Program-made: the position numbers and the translations under genes
NCBI GenBank assembly: GCA_965198755.1
Contig: OZ240673.1
Coordinates: 3,596,001 to 3,660,000 of the forward strand
DNA: 64,000 nucleotides
Direction: 5' to 3'
From: BOG-908 sp963692875
GTDB lineage: Bacteria > Pseudomonadota > Alphaproteobacteria > Acetobacterales > Acetobacteraceae
Notes under the pieces: model-generated
Seen by the model: only the letters and a program-made list of their open reading frames with translations
Databases searched by the model: none
Told to the model about the DNA's origin: nothing
Part shown: one piece after another, positions 28,099 through 38,710 of the stretch
How positions within the stretch are numbered: the stretch's first letter is position 1
Layout: every line of letters begins with the position of its first letter

Positions 28099-28233
28099 CT
28101 CAACCTCCTGGTTAGGCAGCGGCCGGTGGTCCGGAGTGGCGGGCCGGCGCGTCAGCTGGACAAAGATGCCACGAAACAGGCCGCAATCAAATGTGCGGTA
28201 GGAATCTTGTTCCCGTCCCGGTAGAACCCGGCC

Positions 28234-29568
28234 ATGTCACTCGCCTCGTCCGCCCCGGAAAGTTGTGCCGTGATCCTTGCGGCGGGGCTCGGCACGCGCA
28301 TGAAGTCGGCGACACCCAAGGCGGCGCACGCGATCGCCGGGCGGCCGATGCTGCGCCACCTGCTGGACTCGGCGGGCACGGTGTTCGAGCGGATGGCGGT
28401 GGTGGTGGGACCAGAGATGGACCAGCTGGCGGCGATGGCAGCACCGCACCCCTGCATGGTTCAGCACGACCGTTTGGGTACCGCGCACGCGGCGCTGTGC
28501 GCGGCCGACGCGTTCGGCGAGGGCGAGGTGGCTATCCTGTTCGCCGACAACCCGCTGATCCGGCCCGAGACGCTGGCTCGCCTGATGGCGGCGCGGCAGG
28601 AGAGCGGCGCCGGCCTGGCGCTGATGGCGATGCGCCCCGCCGACCCGGCCCGCTACGGCCGCCTGGTGCAGGACGCGGCCGGGCGGGTCACGCGCATCGT
28701 CGAATGGGCGGACGCGAGCGAGGCCGAGCGCGCCATCGGCCTGTGCAACGCCGGCGCGCTGTGCGGCCCGGCGCCGCGCGTGCTGGCGTGGCTGCGCGAG
28801 ATACGGCCGGACAACGCCAAGGGCGAATACTACCTGACGGATCTGGTGCGCCTCGCGGTGCGCGACGGCGTCGGCGTGGTGGCGGTGGAGGCCGACGAAG
28901 CGGAGCTGCGCGGCATCAACTCGCGCGCCGAGCTGGCAGCGGCCGAGGCAGTGGTGCAGATGCGCCTGCGTGCGGCCGCGATGGACGCAGGTGCCACGCT
29001 GACCGCGCCGGAGACGGTGTTCTTCAGCGCGGATACCGTGCTGGCCGCGGACACCGTGGTGGGTCCGCACGTGGTGTTCGGCACCGGCGTGGTGGTGGCG
29101 GGTGCCGCCGAGATACGCGCGTTCAGCCACCTCGAAGGCTGCCGGGTGGAGGCGGGCGCGGTGGTGGGGCCGTACGCGCGGCTGCGGCCGGGCACGGTGG
29201 TGGGGCCAGGCGCGCATGTCGGCAACTTCGTGGAGCTGAAGGCGGTCAGCCTGGGGGCAGGGGCGAAGGCCAACCACCTGACCTATCTGGGCGACGCGTC
29301 CGTGGGCGCCGGCACAAACATCGGCGCGGGCACGATTACTTGCAACTATGACGGCTACGCCAAGCATCGCACCGTCATCGGCGAGCGGGTGTTCGTCGGG
29401 TCCGATTCGGTGCTGGTGGCGCCGGTGAGTGTGCAGGACGGCGCGTTCGTGACGGCGGGCAGCGTGATCACCGAGGACGTGGGCGCGGACGCGATGGCGT
29501 TCGGGCGGGCGCGGCAGGTGAATTTAGCAGGGCGGGCGGCGGAGTTTCGGGAGAAGCGAAGCAAGTGA
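28234..29568 (+). CDS. glmU: Bifunctional GlcNAc-1-P uridyltransferase / GlcN-1-P acetyltransferase
   Basis: The protein has 444 residues. The N-terminal uridyltransferase domain has the dinucleotide signature LAAGLGTRMKS near residues 16-26. The C-terminal left-handed beta-helix carries hexapeptide repeats from about 245 and the acetyltransferase residues around GPYARLRPGT and NHLTYLGD. It makes UDP-GlcNAc for peptidoglycan and lipid A. glmS follows on the same strand after a repeat, so two steps of the amino-sugar pathway are adjacent. Confidence 0.95.
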   Translation: MSLASSAPESCAVILAAGLGTRMKSATPKAAHAIAGRPMLRHLLDSAGTVFERMAVVVGPEMDQLAAMAAPHPCMVQHDRLGTAHAALCAADAFGEGEVAILFADNPLIRPETLARLMAARQESGAGLALMAMRPADPARYGRLVQDAAGRVTRIVEWADASEAERAIGLCNAGALCGPAPRVLAWLREIRPDNAKGEYYLTDLVRLAVRDGVGVVAVEADEAELRGINSRAELAAAEAVVQMRLRAAAMDAGATLTAPETVFFSADTVLAADTVVGPHVVFGTGVVVAGAAEIRAFSHLEGCRVEAGAVVGPYARLRPGTVVGPGAHVGNFVELKAVSLGAGAKANHLTYLGDASVGAGTNIGAGTITCNYDGYAKHRTVIGERVFVGSDSVLVAPVSVQDGAFVTAGSVITEDVGADAMAFGRARQVNLAGRAAEFREKRSK

Positions 29569-29708
29569 GCAAGGCAAGCAGTTCTTTTTTGAAAAAAAGA
29601 ACCAAAAAACTTTTGTTCCGCTGTCGCGCGCCTGCGGGAGAGTCCGCGACAGCGGAGCCAAAAGTCTTTTTGCTTCTTTTTCTTCAGAAAAAGAAGGCCT
29701 TGCTTGCC
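29568..29708. repeat. Hairpin repeat, near-perfect copy
   Basis: This is one of the best-preserved copies. It has a GTTCT/AGAAC left hairpin, a TTCCGCTGTCGCG arm with its complement CGCGACAGCGGAG, A- and T-tracts, and a CTTCT/AGAAG right hairpin. It lies between glmU and glmS. Confidence 0.9.
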
Positions 29709-29725
29709 TCCAGGAGTGACCTTCC

Positions 29726-31552
<1,827 letters not shown>

Positions 31553-31554
31553 GG

Positions 31555-31580
31555 AAGCAAGCAGTTCTTATTCGAAATTC
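31555..31580. repeat. Remnant of a hairpin repeat
   Basis: Only GCAAGCAGTTCTTATTCGAA is left of a left hairpin, directly after the glmS stop. The rest of the copy is missing. Confidence 0.5.
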
Positions 31581-31905
31581 GAAGCTTGGTAGAGCCCTTT
31601 GAAATCAGCAAGACTCAGCGGGCCCACGCGACGAAGCTTGCCCGTGCAAGCAAACGAAATCGATAGGTAAGACGCTAATCTTTCGGTGAGACAGGTGAAA
31701 GATCATGGCGCAGAGCTGACGCAACATACAGCCAACCGCAGCTGCAACGTCAGCGCGGGGTGAGTCGTGTCAACATCGGAGCCAGAATACCGACGCCGCC
31801 TATTCACGCGTGGCTTCCTTGCTGACCGACCCTGGCCTCGTCCTGAAACCAGATTTCTAATAGCGTGCTTGCCGTCGTGCCGGCGAGCGCCGCGCGCACC
31901 AAGCT

Positions 31906-32049
31906 CGTGAGGTTTGCCGCGACGCCGGTGCCGTGGCACTGCCGGCCGAGGCCGCCACGCTCGCCGCCTACCTGACCGCCGTGTCGGCATGGCTCAGCCC
32001 GGGTGCCATCGCCCGCCGCCTGGCGGCCATCACCGACCAGCATCGGTGA
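31906..32049 (+). pseudogene. Tyrosine recombinase (integrase) N-terminal remnant
   Basis: The plus frame reads REVCRDAGAVALPAEAATL and continues into AAYLTAVSAWLSPGAIARR and LAAITDQHR before a TGA. This is the SAM-like core-binding region of a tyrosine recombinase (RxxAWCxxxGxxxLPA..TVAxYL..L...x.ATIxRRLAAI..xHR pattern). The catalytic C-terminal domain is absent. It is a relic of a mobile element near the left edge of the Nit1C region. The rest of 31.58-32.17 kb holds nothing else recognisable. Confidence 0.65.
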
Positions 32050-32176
32050 AGGGGGCGAACAGAAGAATTGCTTGTGTTCTTACCTGGCCATCAACGGCGA
32101 CTCGTGATCACCCCTGGCGTTCAATCTGCAGATTATCAGCTACGTCTCCTTTAGCTGTTCATGAAAATCGGAGTTG

Positions 32177-32372
32177 TACCAACTGGCGTTGATGCTTTCT
32201 CATAGAAAGCAAGCAGTCCTTTTTTGAAAAAAGGACAAAAAACTTTTGACTCCGCTGTCGCGCGCTCTCCTGAAAGGTCCGCGACAGCGGAGTCAAAAGT
32301 TTTTTGCTTCTTTTTTTTCAAAAAAGAATGCCTTGCTTGCTTCGGAACGGTCAACCTTCGGGCCGGTTGGTA
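32177..32372. repeat. Hairpin repeat with both MITE-like ends
   Basis: The full unit is bounded by TACCAACTGGC on the left and GCCGGTTGGTA on the right, an 11-base terminal inverted repeat with one mismatch. Inside it are GTTGATG, CATAGAAAGCAAGCAGTCC, the two hairpins with the GC-rich core, and CGGAACGGTCAACC. Flanks are TTG and TTA. Confidence 0.88.
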
Positions 32373-32375
32373 TTA

Positions 32376-32760
32376 CACACTGAATAAAGCGATCTCGCGG
32401 ACCGGGCAGTTGACGGGGCGGCCGGGCAAGAGCTGGCCGACACGCTGCACGGGCGGCCTTCCGGCCACCCCGTGCACCCGCTTATCGTGGCGACTCCGTT
32501 CGGACCTGGACGGTGGCGCTTGGGCTAGATTTGCTGGCGCCGGTGGGTTGCCGGGCAGGCCGTCGTCGTAAGAGCTGCTCATGCTGGTGACCCAGCACGC
32601 TCCTATAGAAAGCGTTCGGGCATCTGGCGTGAGCGCTGACAGAATCGACGCCCACCTATGCCGCCGGGTCCATTGTCTTGACTGGCCGTTTGGAGGTCTT
32701 GTCAGGAGGGATTCATTTTTAGACCGACAGCTAGGCTTGCCGTTCGACCTGGCGCGTCAG
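32376..32760. other. Intergenic stretch, nothing recognised
   Basis: This 385-bp GC-rich stretch separates the MITE-like repeat from the 3' end of the MocR regulator gene. Open frames exist on both strands but give no recognisable protein. It may contain scars of insertion. Confidence 0.3.
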
Positions 32761-34152
32761 CTAAACGGCTACTCGGTCTTTCAGTGCATCTGCTATGATC
32801 TCCAGCGCGTGCCGGCATTCTTCGCGTGTGGCGCTTCCGCCAAGCCCGACACGCACGCGGTCCGGCGGCTGTCCAGCGACGGTGAACGTGTCGGACAGGA
32901 CCACGCCCACGCCCATCGTGCGCAGATGCGCCGCGAAATCCACACGGCTCCAGGTTGGTGGCACTTCGAGCCACAGGTGGAACGCGTCCGGCTTGCTGGT
33001 GTATCGGGCGCCGGTCCCGGGCCGCAGCACCTCGGCTGCCAGCTTCTGCCGGTCGCGGCACTCCTGCCGCATTGCGCGCACGGCAATCGGCAACGTGCCA
33101 TCGTCGATGAAGCGTGTGGCCAGGCGCATCATGAATGGCGAGGTCATGATGACTGTAGTGCGCAACGCAGCGGAGACGCGCGCGGTGTAGCGCACGTTGG
33201 GCGTGGCGATGTAGCCGATGCGCAGGCCGGCACCCAGGATTTTGGCAAAGCCCGTGACGTAGAACGTGAGTTCGGGCGCCAGCGAAGCCAGGCTGCGCGG
33301 GCGCCTGGCCGGCAGGCTTGCATAGGCGTCATCCTCGATGATCGGAACGCTGTAGCGGCGTGCAATCTCCACGACCGCCTCACGTCGCGCAATCGACATG
33401 ACAGCGGTCGTGGGGTTGAGCAGCGTGGGGTTGCAGTAGAGCGCACGCGGCGGGTCGGCGGCGCACAGCACGGCGAACGCGTCAGGGTCGATGCCCTCGT
33501 CGTCGGCAGGCAGGCCCACCAGGCGGATGCCAAGCTGGGCGGCCAACCCCCTGATCCCTGGGTAGGTGACCGCCTCACAGGCGATGCTGTCGCCGGCGCG
33601 GGCCAACGCCGTGAACAGGCCGGCAAGCCCGCTCTGCACGCCTGGACAGACTACGATGCGGCCTGCGGTCACGCCCGGCACGAACTCCGACAGCCAGGCA
33701 GCCCCAGCCTCGCAGTCATGCGGTGTGCCGCCGAACTCCTGGTAGCGTAACAGGCCGTGCACGTCGTCGTCCGCCAGGCTGGCAAGACCTTCTCTCAGCC
33801 GCTGCTCCAGCACGCGGTCGGCGGGCTCTGGCGGCATGTTCATCGTCATGTCGATCGGTGCCGCAGCGATCGGCCGACGCACCGGTCCAGACAGCACGAC
33901 CTCGCGCACGAACGTGCCGCGGCCCGGCCGGGCATCGACGAAGCCCTGGCGCTGCGCCTCCGCATACCCGCGGGCGACAGTGGTGAAGTTGAGTTTCAGC
34001 GCGCCGGCGAGCGTGCGCAGAGGAGGCAGGAACTGGTGGGCGGCCAGTCGGCCAGTCTGCACGTCTTCGGCGATGATGTCGGCCAGCGCGAGGTAGGCAG
34101 GCTTGTCGCTACGACGAAGCGCCTGCGCCCAGCGTGTGCTGGGGTTGGACAT
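32761..34152 (-). CDS. MocR/GntR-type regulator with aminotransferase domain
   Basis: The protein has about 463 residues. An N-terminal GntR winged helix lies at about 10-75 (LADIIAEDVQTGRLAAHQFL, PPLRTLAGALKLNFTTVARG, RGTFVRE). A fold-type I aminotransferase domain follows with the PLP lysine in YVTGFAKILGAGLRIGY. Such proteins are PLP-sensing transcription factors of the MocR group. The ATG at 34152 has a strong GGGAGG site. The gene is divergent from the Nit1C cluster, with 280 bp between the starts, so it is the prime candidate for its regulator. That role is an inference from position. Confidence 0.9.
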   Translation of the reverse strand: MSNPSTRWAQALRRSDKPAYLALADIIAEDVQTGRLAAHQFLPPLRTLAGALKLNFTTVARGYAEAQRQGFVDARPGRGTFVREVVLSGPVRRPIAAAPIDMTMNMPPEPADRVLEQRLREGLASLADDDVHGLLRYQEFGGTPHDCEAGAAWLSEFVPGVTAGRIVVCPGVQSGLAGLFTALARAGDSIACEAVTYPGIRGLAAQLGIRLVGLPADDEGIDPDAFAVLCAADPPRALYCNPTLLNPTTAVMSIARREAVVEIARRYSVPIIEDDAYASLPARRPRSLASLAPELTFYVTGFAKILGAGLRIGYIATPNVRYTARVSAALRTTVIMTSPFMMRLATRFIDDGTLPIAVRAMRQECRDRQKLAAEVLRPGTGARYTSKPDAFHLWLEVPPTWSRVDFAAHLRTMGVGVVLSDTFTVAGQPPDRVRVGLGGSATREECRHALEIIADALKDRVAV

Positions 34153-34346
34153 GAAACCTACCTCCCGGACCGTCATCCGGCAACACCGGCCAGACAGGAA
34201 ACGCTGCATATCCGATCTTCTGCTTGAAAACCAGGCAGCACCTCATAACGGTGAGCTCTCGTCCTGAGCGGTCGACGTGACTTGGTGATCATCGTGCCGG
34301 GGCTCCGCGCGCCATGAAAGTTAACGCCATCAGAGATGTAGCACGT

Positions 34347-34377
34347 TGATCGCATGATGATCGGTTGCATGCAATCA
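34347..34377. promoter_or_regulatory. Inverted repeat, candidate operator
   Basis: TGATCGCATG and CATGCAATCA form arms with 9 of 10 bases paired, separated by 11 bases. It ends 5 bp before the -24 element of the candidate sigma-54 promoter. The divergent MocR protein is a plausible ligand; the assignment is an inference. Confidence 0.45.
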
Positions 34378-34381
34378 CTGT

Positions 34382-34397
34382 TGGCACGTTCGATGCT
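34382..34397 (+). promoter_or_regulatory. Candidate sigma-54 (-24/-12) promoter
   Basis: TGGCACGTTCGATGCT has GG and GC separated by exactly 10 bases, and its first half is identical to the TGGCACG consensus. The -12 half reads ATGCT instead of TTGCW. It would start transcription near 34408, just before the GGGAGG ribosome site (34419-34424) of the first Nit1C gene. Enhancer-binding sites and rpoN are not visible in the window. Confidence 0.5.
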
Positions 34398-34432
34398 TTT
34401 CAGAGTGTCGGGAGTTTTGGGAGGATACAACA

Positions 34433-34915
34433 ATGCCTGCAGTCACAGCCGAGGTCCATAAACCCGGCGACGCACTCGTCGACTACGAAGAGAAAGTCTT
34501 CGAGGACGTAAAGGCGAAACCCGGAGAAAAGGCCCTTGTGGCATTTCATACTGTCGCGTTCGAGGGGTCGATCGGCTTGGTCAACCTGCTGCAAGCGACG
34601 CGACTGCAGCGTAAGGGTTTCGAGACGTCCATCCTGTTCTACGGACCTGGTATCACGCTGGCCGTGCACCGCGGTTTTCCACGGCTCGGCGACGAGGCCT
34701 TTCCAGGCAACCAGAATTTCAACAAGCAGATCGTCAAGTTCATGGAGGAGGGCGGCAAGGTCTACTGCTGCCGCTTCTCGCTGCAGGCGCTGTACGGGCA
34801 CGGTGAAGGTTCGTTGATCCCCGGCATCAAGCCGATTGCGCCGCAGGACGTGCTCGACATCATGCTGATCCACAAGCGCGAGAACGCCTTCATCCTCGAT
34901 ACCTGGACGCTTTAG
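34433..34915 (+). CDS. MSMEG_0572/Sll0783-family nitrogen starvation protein
   Basis: The protein has 160 residues and is the first gene of the Nit1C cluster. Its sequence (VAFHTVAFEGSIGLVNLLQA, FYGPGITLAVHRGFPRLGDE, GGKVYCCRFSLQALYGHGEG) matches the Sll0783 family, a DsrE-like fold with conserved Cys residues. In Synechocystis the homologue is induced by nitrogen starvation and affects polyhydroxybutyrate formation. The biochemical role is unknown. The nitrilase gene starts 3 bp after its stop. A GGGAGG site precedes the ATG by 8 bases. Confidence 0.9.
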   Translation: MPAVTAEVHKPGDALVDYEEKVFEDVKAKPGEKALVAFHTVAFEGSIGLVNLLQATRLQRKGFETSILFYGPGITLAVHRGFPRLGDEAFPGNQNFNKQIVKFMEEGGKVYCCRFSLQALYGHGEGSLIPGIKPIAPQDVLDIMLIHKRENAFILDTWTL

Positions 34916-34918
34916 CCA

Positions 34919-35950
34919 ATGTCCGTCCAGCATCTGCGCGTGGCTGCCGCCCAGCTAAGCCCGGTGCTGGACGACGGCTGCGGCACGCTGGACAAGGTGC
35001 TGGACACGGTGGCGCAGGCCGCACGGGACAACGTCCGCCTGATCGTGTTTCCCGAGACCTTCGTGCCGTACTACCCGTATTTTTCGTTCGTGCACCCGCC
35101 GGTGTCGATCGGGCCCGAGCACATGCGGCTCTATCGCAACGCACCTGCAGTGCCGGGGCCGCAGATGGATGCCGTGTCTGCCTGCGCGCGTCAGCACAAG
35201 ATGGTTGTGGTGCTTGGCATTAACGAGCGAGACCACGGGTCGCTCTACAACGCGCAATTGATCTTTGACGCGGACGGCAGCATCGCGCTGAAACGGCGCA
35301 AGATCACGCCGACGTTTCACGAGCGGATGATCTGGGGCCAGGGCGACGGCGCCGGCCTGCGTGCGGTCGACACCGCGGTCGGCCGCGTCGGCGCGCTGGC
35401 GTGCTGGGAACACTACAACCCGCTCGCTCGCTACGCGCTGATGGCAGACCACGAGGAAATCCATTGCAGCCAATTCCCCGGCTCGCTCGTTGGGCCCATT
35501 TTCGCCGAGCAGATGGAGGCGACGCTGCGCCACCACGCGCTGGAATCCGGCTGCTTCGTGGTCAACGCCACCGGCTGGCTGACCGAAGACCAGATCGCGC
35601 GCATCGCGCCCGCTCCAGAAATGCAGAAGGGCCTGCGTGGTGGCTGCTGCACTGCCATCATCAGCCCGGAAGGCAAACACCTCGCACCACCACTGCATGA
35701 AGGCGAGGGCTTGGTGGTAGCCGAGCTCGACATGTCGCTGATCGTCAAACGCAAACGCATGATGGACAGTGTCGGCCATTACGCCAGGCACGACCTGTTC
35801 AACCTCCACCTGCACGACAGCCCGTTCGACGCGATCGAGCGTGATGCTGCCCCCCGAAGGACCGAGGCCGATGGATCTACAAACCGAGAGCCAGAACAGC
35901 CCGCGCGACTTGATCACCGACCTGCAATCGTTCGGACTGCGTCTGGCTGA
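34919..35950 (+). CDS. Nit1/Nit6803-family nitrilase
   Basis: The protein has 343 residues in the carbon-nitrogen hydrolase superfamily. The catalytic triad is Glu46 in VFPETFVPYY, Lys128 in LKRRKITPTFHER and Cys162 in ALACWEHYNPL. It would hydrolyse a nitrile to acid plus ammonia. Homologues in Nit1C clusters accept diverse nitriles, and the cluster is linked in the literature to growth on cyanide as nitrogen source. The C-terminal about 25 residues are Arg/Pro-rich and overlap the start of the radical SAM gene by 80 bp. Confidence 0.95.
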   Translation: MSVQHLRVAAAQLSPVLDDGCGTLDKVLDTVAQAARDNVRLIVFPETFVPYYPYFSFVHPPVSIGPEHMRLYRNAPAVPGPQMDAVSACARQHKMVVVLGINERDHGSLYNAQLIFDADGSIALKRRKITPTFHERMIWGQGDGAGLRAVDTAVGRVGALACWEHYNPLARYALMADHEEIHCSQFPGSLVGPIFAEQMEATLRHHALESGCFVVNATGWLTEDQIARIAPAPEMQKGLRGGCCTAIISPEGKHLAPPLHEGEGLVVAELDMSLIVKRKRMMDSVGHYARHDLFNLHLHDSPFDAIERDAAPRRTEADGSTNREPEQPARLDHRPAIVRTASG

Positions 35951-36980
35951 CAGCACCGTCGCCGCACCTGGCCGGCGGGGTGGAGCAGGCCCGTCCGACC
36001 ATCGGGCTGTTACCGTCGGCGCACGCACGATCATGGTTCCTGTCTATACGGGTAGCGCTACCCTCTCGCCGTTCACCGCCGCACAGCCCGACGCACAGGG
36101 ACGGGCAGTGCTGACGCGGGACGGCGTCGATCTCGCGCGTATCTCGTTTCCGCGAGCACCGCGTTTCTACGCTCATGAGACGTTCGATGGTGTGCCATAC
36201 TGGAAGATTGCCCAACTCCACAGCCGGGACGTGCTGGCGACCACGGTGCTGCAGACCTGCATCCGCTTTGCCGACCGCGCAACATCGTGCCAGTTCTGCG
36301 CCATCGGCCAGTCGCTGGAAGCCGGACGCACCATCGCGCGCAAGACCCCCGAACAGCTCGCCGAGGTGGCGCGCATGGCGGTCCTGCTCGACGGCGTGCG
36401 CCACATGGTGATGACGACGGGCACGCCCAACGTCGTGGACCGCGGCGCGTCCGTGCTGTGCGACAGTGCGTTCGCGGTGAAAGCGGCGATCGACCTGCCC
36501 ATTCAAGGCCAGTGCGAACCGCCGCGCGACGATGCCTGGTTCGCCCGCATGCGCGCCGCCGGCATCGACACGCTGGGCATGCACCTCGAAGCCGTGTCGC
36601 CGGACGTGCGCGCGCGCATCATGCCGGGCAAGGCGACGGTGTCGATCGATCGATACCTGCGCGCCTTCGCCGCCGCCGTCCCGGTGTTCGGCCGCGGACA
36701 GGTGAGCACCTACATCCTGGCGGGCCTGGGCGACGAGCCGCGCGCCATACTGGACATGTGCGCGCAGCTCGTCGCCCTGGGCGTCTACCCGTTCGTCGTG
36801 CCCTTCGTACCCATCAGTGGCACGCCGCTCGCAAACCACCCGTCTCCCACGCCGGATTTCATGCGCGGCATTCTGGTGCCGCTCGGCCGCATGTTGAAGG
36901 ATGCGAACCTTCGTTCGCAGGACAGCAAGGCGGGCTGCGGCAAATGCGGTGCCTGTTCACCGCTGGCGAGCTACGAATGA
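35871..36980 (+). CDS. MSMEG_0568-family radical SAM protein
   Basis: The protein has about 369 residues. It has a radical SAM core with cluster-binding cysteines at about 130, 140 and 143 in TCIRFADRATSCQFCAIG, a CX9CX2C spacing instead of CX3CX2C. A C-terminal CGKCGAC motif could bind a second cluster or zinc. Sequence and location match the MSMEG_0568 family of Nit1C clusters; the reaction is unknown. ATG 35871 follows GAGG by 3 bases and 35844 is an alternative. It overlaps the nitrilase gene and shares an ATGA with the GNAT gene. Confidence 0.9.
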   Translation: MDLQTESQNSPRDLITDLQSFGLRLADSTVAAPGRRGGAGPSDHRAVTVGARTIMVPVYTGSATLSPFTAAQPDAQGRAVLTRDGVDLARISFPRAPRFYAHETFDGVPYWKIAQLHSRDVLATTVLQTCIRFADRATSCQFCAIGQSLEAGRTIARKTPEQLAEVARMAVLLDGVRHMVMTTGTPNVVDRGASVLCDSAFAVKAAIDLPIQGQCEPPRDDAWFARMRAAGIDTLGMHLEAVSPDVRARIMPGKATVSIDRYLRAFAAAVPVFGRGQVSTYILAGLGDEPRAILDMCAQLVALGVYPFVVPFVPISGTPLANHPSPTPDFMRGILVPLGRMLKDANLRSQDSKAGCGKCGACSPLASYE

Positions 36981-37486
36981 CGACGTTCGCGACCTGCGGC
37001 GGGCAGGCGACATTCCAGGTGAGGCTTGCCGGGCCGCGCGACGTTGCCGGTGCCCGCGCCATTCGCCACGAGGTCTTCTGCACGGAGCAGGCGTTGTTCG
37101 CGTGCGACCTGGACGGCATCGACGAGCATGCCACCACCATCGTCGCCGTGTCTGCCGCCAACGATGTCGTCGGCACCGTGCGCATCCATGATCCGGAACC
37201 ATCGCTGTGGTTCGGTTCGCGCCTTGCCGTTTCGCTTTCCTGGCGCCGCCGCGCCGGCCTGGGTGCGGCACTCATACGGCTGGCTGTCGGCACCGCCCAC
37301 GCGCGCGGATGCAGCCGCTTCCTGGCCCATGTGCAGGCGCAGAACGCGACCATGTTCGAGGCGCTGCATTGGCAGCGTGTGGAAGAATGCATGTTGCACG
37401 GCGTGCCGCACTGGTTGATGCAGGCCGACCTCGAGCAGTATCCGCCAGTGCCTGCCGTGTTTGCTATCACGCGGGATGCTGCGTGA
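36977..37486 (+). CDS. MSMEG_0567/Sll0786-family N-acetyltransferase
   Basis: The protein has 169 residues with a GNAT fold. The acetyl-CoA region is SWRRRAGLGAALIRLAVGTAHARG, and the N-terminus VRLAGPRDVAGARAIRHEVFC is the family hallmark. It presumably acetylates a small amine made by the cluster. The substrate is unknown. The ATG overlaps the radical SAM stop, and the stop overlaps the following GTG start (GTGA), so the three genes are translationally coupled. Confidence 0.9.
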   Translation: MTTFATCGGQATFQVRLAGPRDVAGARAIRHEVFCTEQALFACDLDGIDEHATTIVAVSAANDVVGTVRIHDPEPSLWFGSRLAVSLSWRRRAGLGAALIRLAVGTAHARGCSRFLAHVQAQNATMFEALHWQRVEECMLHGVPHWLMQADLEQYPPVPAVFAITRDAA

Positions 37487-38427
37487 GCACGCTGACCGAC
37501 ACGCTCCGTGCCGGCCGCGGCCTGGCTCACAAGGCCGACCTGCAGGCGTTGCTGCCGCATCTGAACGATGGCCAAGTCCGGATCGGCGATGATTGCGCGG
37601 CCATCCCCGACGGCGACGGGTTTCTTCTGTTCGCCATTGAGGGCTTCGTTGAGGATTTCGTCGCCGCCGATCCGTATTTCGCAGGCTATTGCGGCGTGAT
37701 GGTCAACGCGAGCGATGTCTATGCCATGGGCGGCCGGCCGGTCGCGGTGGTCGACGCGGTGTGGAGCCGGGGCGACGCCACGGCCTCCCCGGTCATGCGG
37801 GGGCTCACCGACGCGGCTTCGGTCTACGGCATCCCTGTCGTCGGCGGGCACAGCAACCTTCGTGCCGGGAGCGGGCAGCTTGCCGTAGCGATTCTCGGCA
37901 GGGCGACGAAGCTCCTCACGAGCTTCGACGCCATGCCTGGCGACGCGCTCGTCGCCGCAATCGATCTACGCGGCGCGTTCCGGCCGGAGACACCTTACTG
38001 GGACGCGAGCACCGGCCGCCCCGGCCATGATCTGCGTGCCGCCCTCGACGTACTGCCCATGCTGTCGGAAACCGGACTGTGCCGCGCGGGCAAGGACATC
38101 AGCATGGCCGGGCTGGTAGGCACGGCGCTCATGTTGGCAGAGGCGTCGGACATCGGCATCGCCATCCAACTCGAGGCCATTCCGCGGCCGCCCGGAACCG
38201 AACAGGCGGCGTGGCTGACGGCATTTCCGAGCTACGGCTTTCTGCTGGCCGTTGGTCCTGCGCATCTCCGCAACGTGCTCGCAGCCTTCGACAACGTCGG
38301 GGTTGCGGCGGCGCAGGTTGGCACCTGCAGCGACACAAGACGGCTGACGCTGATAGATACGGACGGCGAGCATCTGTTCTGGGACCTTGCAACCGATAGC
38401 TTCATGCGGTTGCACCAGCATGCCTGA
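37483..38427 (+). CDS. Sll0787-family AIR synthase-like protein
   Basis: The protein has about 314 residues and resembles PurM/SelD/ThiL-type ATP-grasping enzymes: IGDDCAAIPDGDGFLLFAIEG, VNASDVYAMGGRPVAVVDA and VVGGHSNLRA. The family sits in Nit1C clusters and probably uses ATP to activate an amide-like intermediate, but the substrate is not known. The start is GTG inside GTGA, overlapping the GNAT gene. The stop overlaps the next gene by 8 bp. Confidence 0.88.
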   Translation: MSTLTDTLRAGRGLAHKADLQALLPHLNDGQVRIGDDCAAIPDGDGFLLFAIEGFVEDFVAADPYFAGYCGVMVNASDVYAMGGRPVAVVDAVWSRGDATASPVMRGLTDAASVYGIPVVGGHSNLRAGSGQLAVAILGRATKLLTSFDAMPGDALVAAIDLRGAFRPETPYWDASTGRPGHDLRAALDVLPMLSETGLCRAGKDISMAGLVGTALMLAEASDIGIAIQLEAIPRPPGTEQAAWLTAFPSYGFLLAVGPAHLRNVLAAFDNVGVAAAQVGTCSDTRRLTLIDTDGEHLFWDLATDSFMRLHQHA

Positions 38428-38698
38428 GCTTACGTTCGTCGTGCACTGGCCGGACGGCACGCCCATGTCGTGCTACTCTCCATCGACAATCGTGCGTCGT
38501 CACCTGGCCGGCGGCAGCTACCACCTTAAAGACTTCCTCGAGCGCGCCAGACAAGGCTTCACAGCCGCCAGCGAGCGTGTGCGTCTTGTCCACGGTCATC
38601 CCTGCTCGCAAGCCGCAGCACAGCTTCGCGCCATCGAAGCTGCCGGCAAACGGTTCGAAGCCCTGGCCAATCCCCGCGTAACCGTCGACCCGTATTGA
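38420..38698 (+). CDS. MSMEG_0570-family nitrogen starvation response protein
   Basis: The protein has 92 residues: PELTFVVHWPDGTPMSCYSP at the N-terminus and SYHLKDFLERARQGF in the middle match the small MSMEG_0570 family of the Nit1C cluster. It has one or two conserved Cys and may be a regulatory or carrier protein. Function is unknown. Its start overlaps the AIR-synthase-like gene, which indicates translational coupling. Confidence 0.88.
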   Translation: MPELTFVVHWPDGTPMSCYSPSTIVRRHLAGGSYHLKDFLERARQGFTAASERVRLVHGHPCSQAAAQLRAIEAAGKRFEALANPRVTVDPY

Positions 38699-38710
38699 GG
38701 AGGCAGCGCC

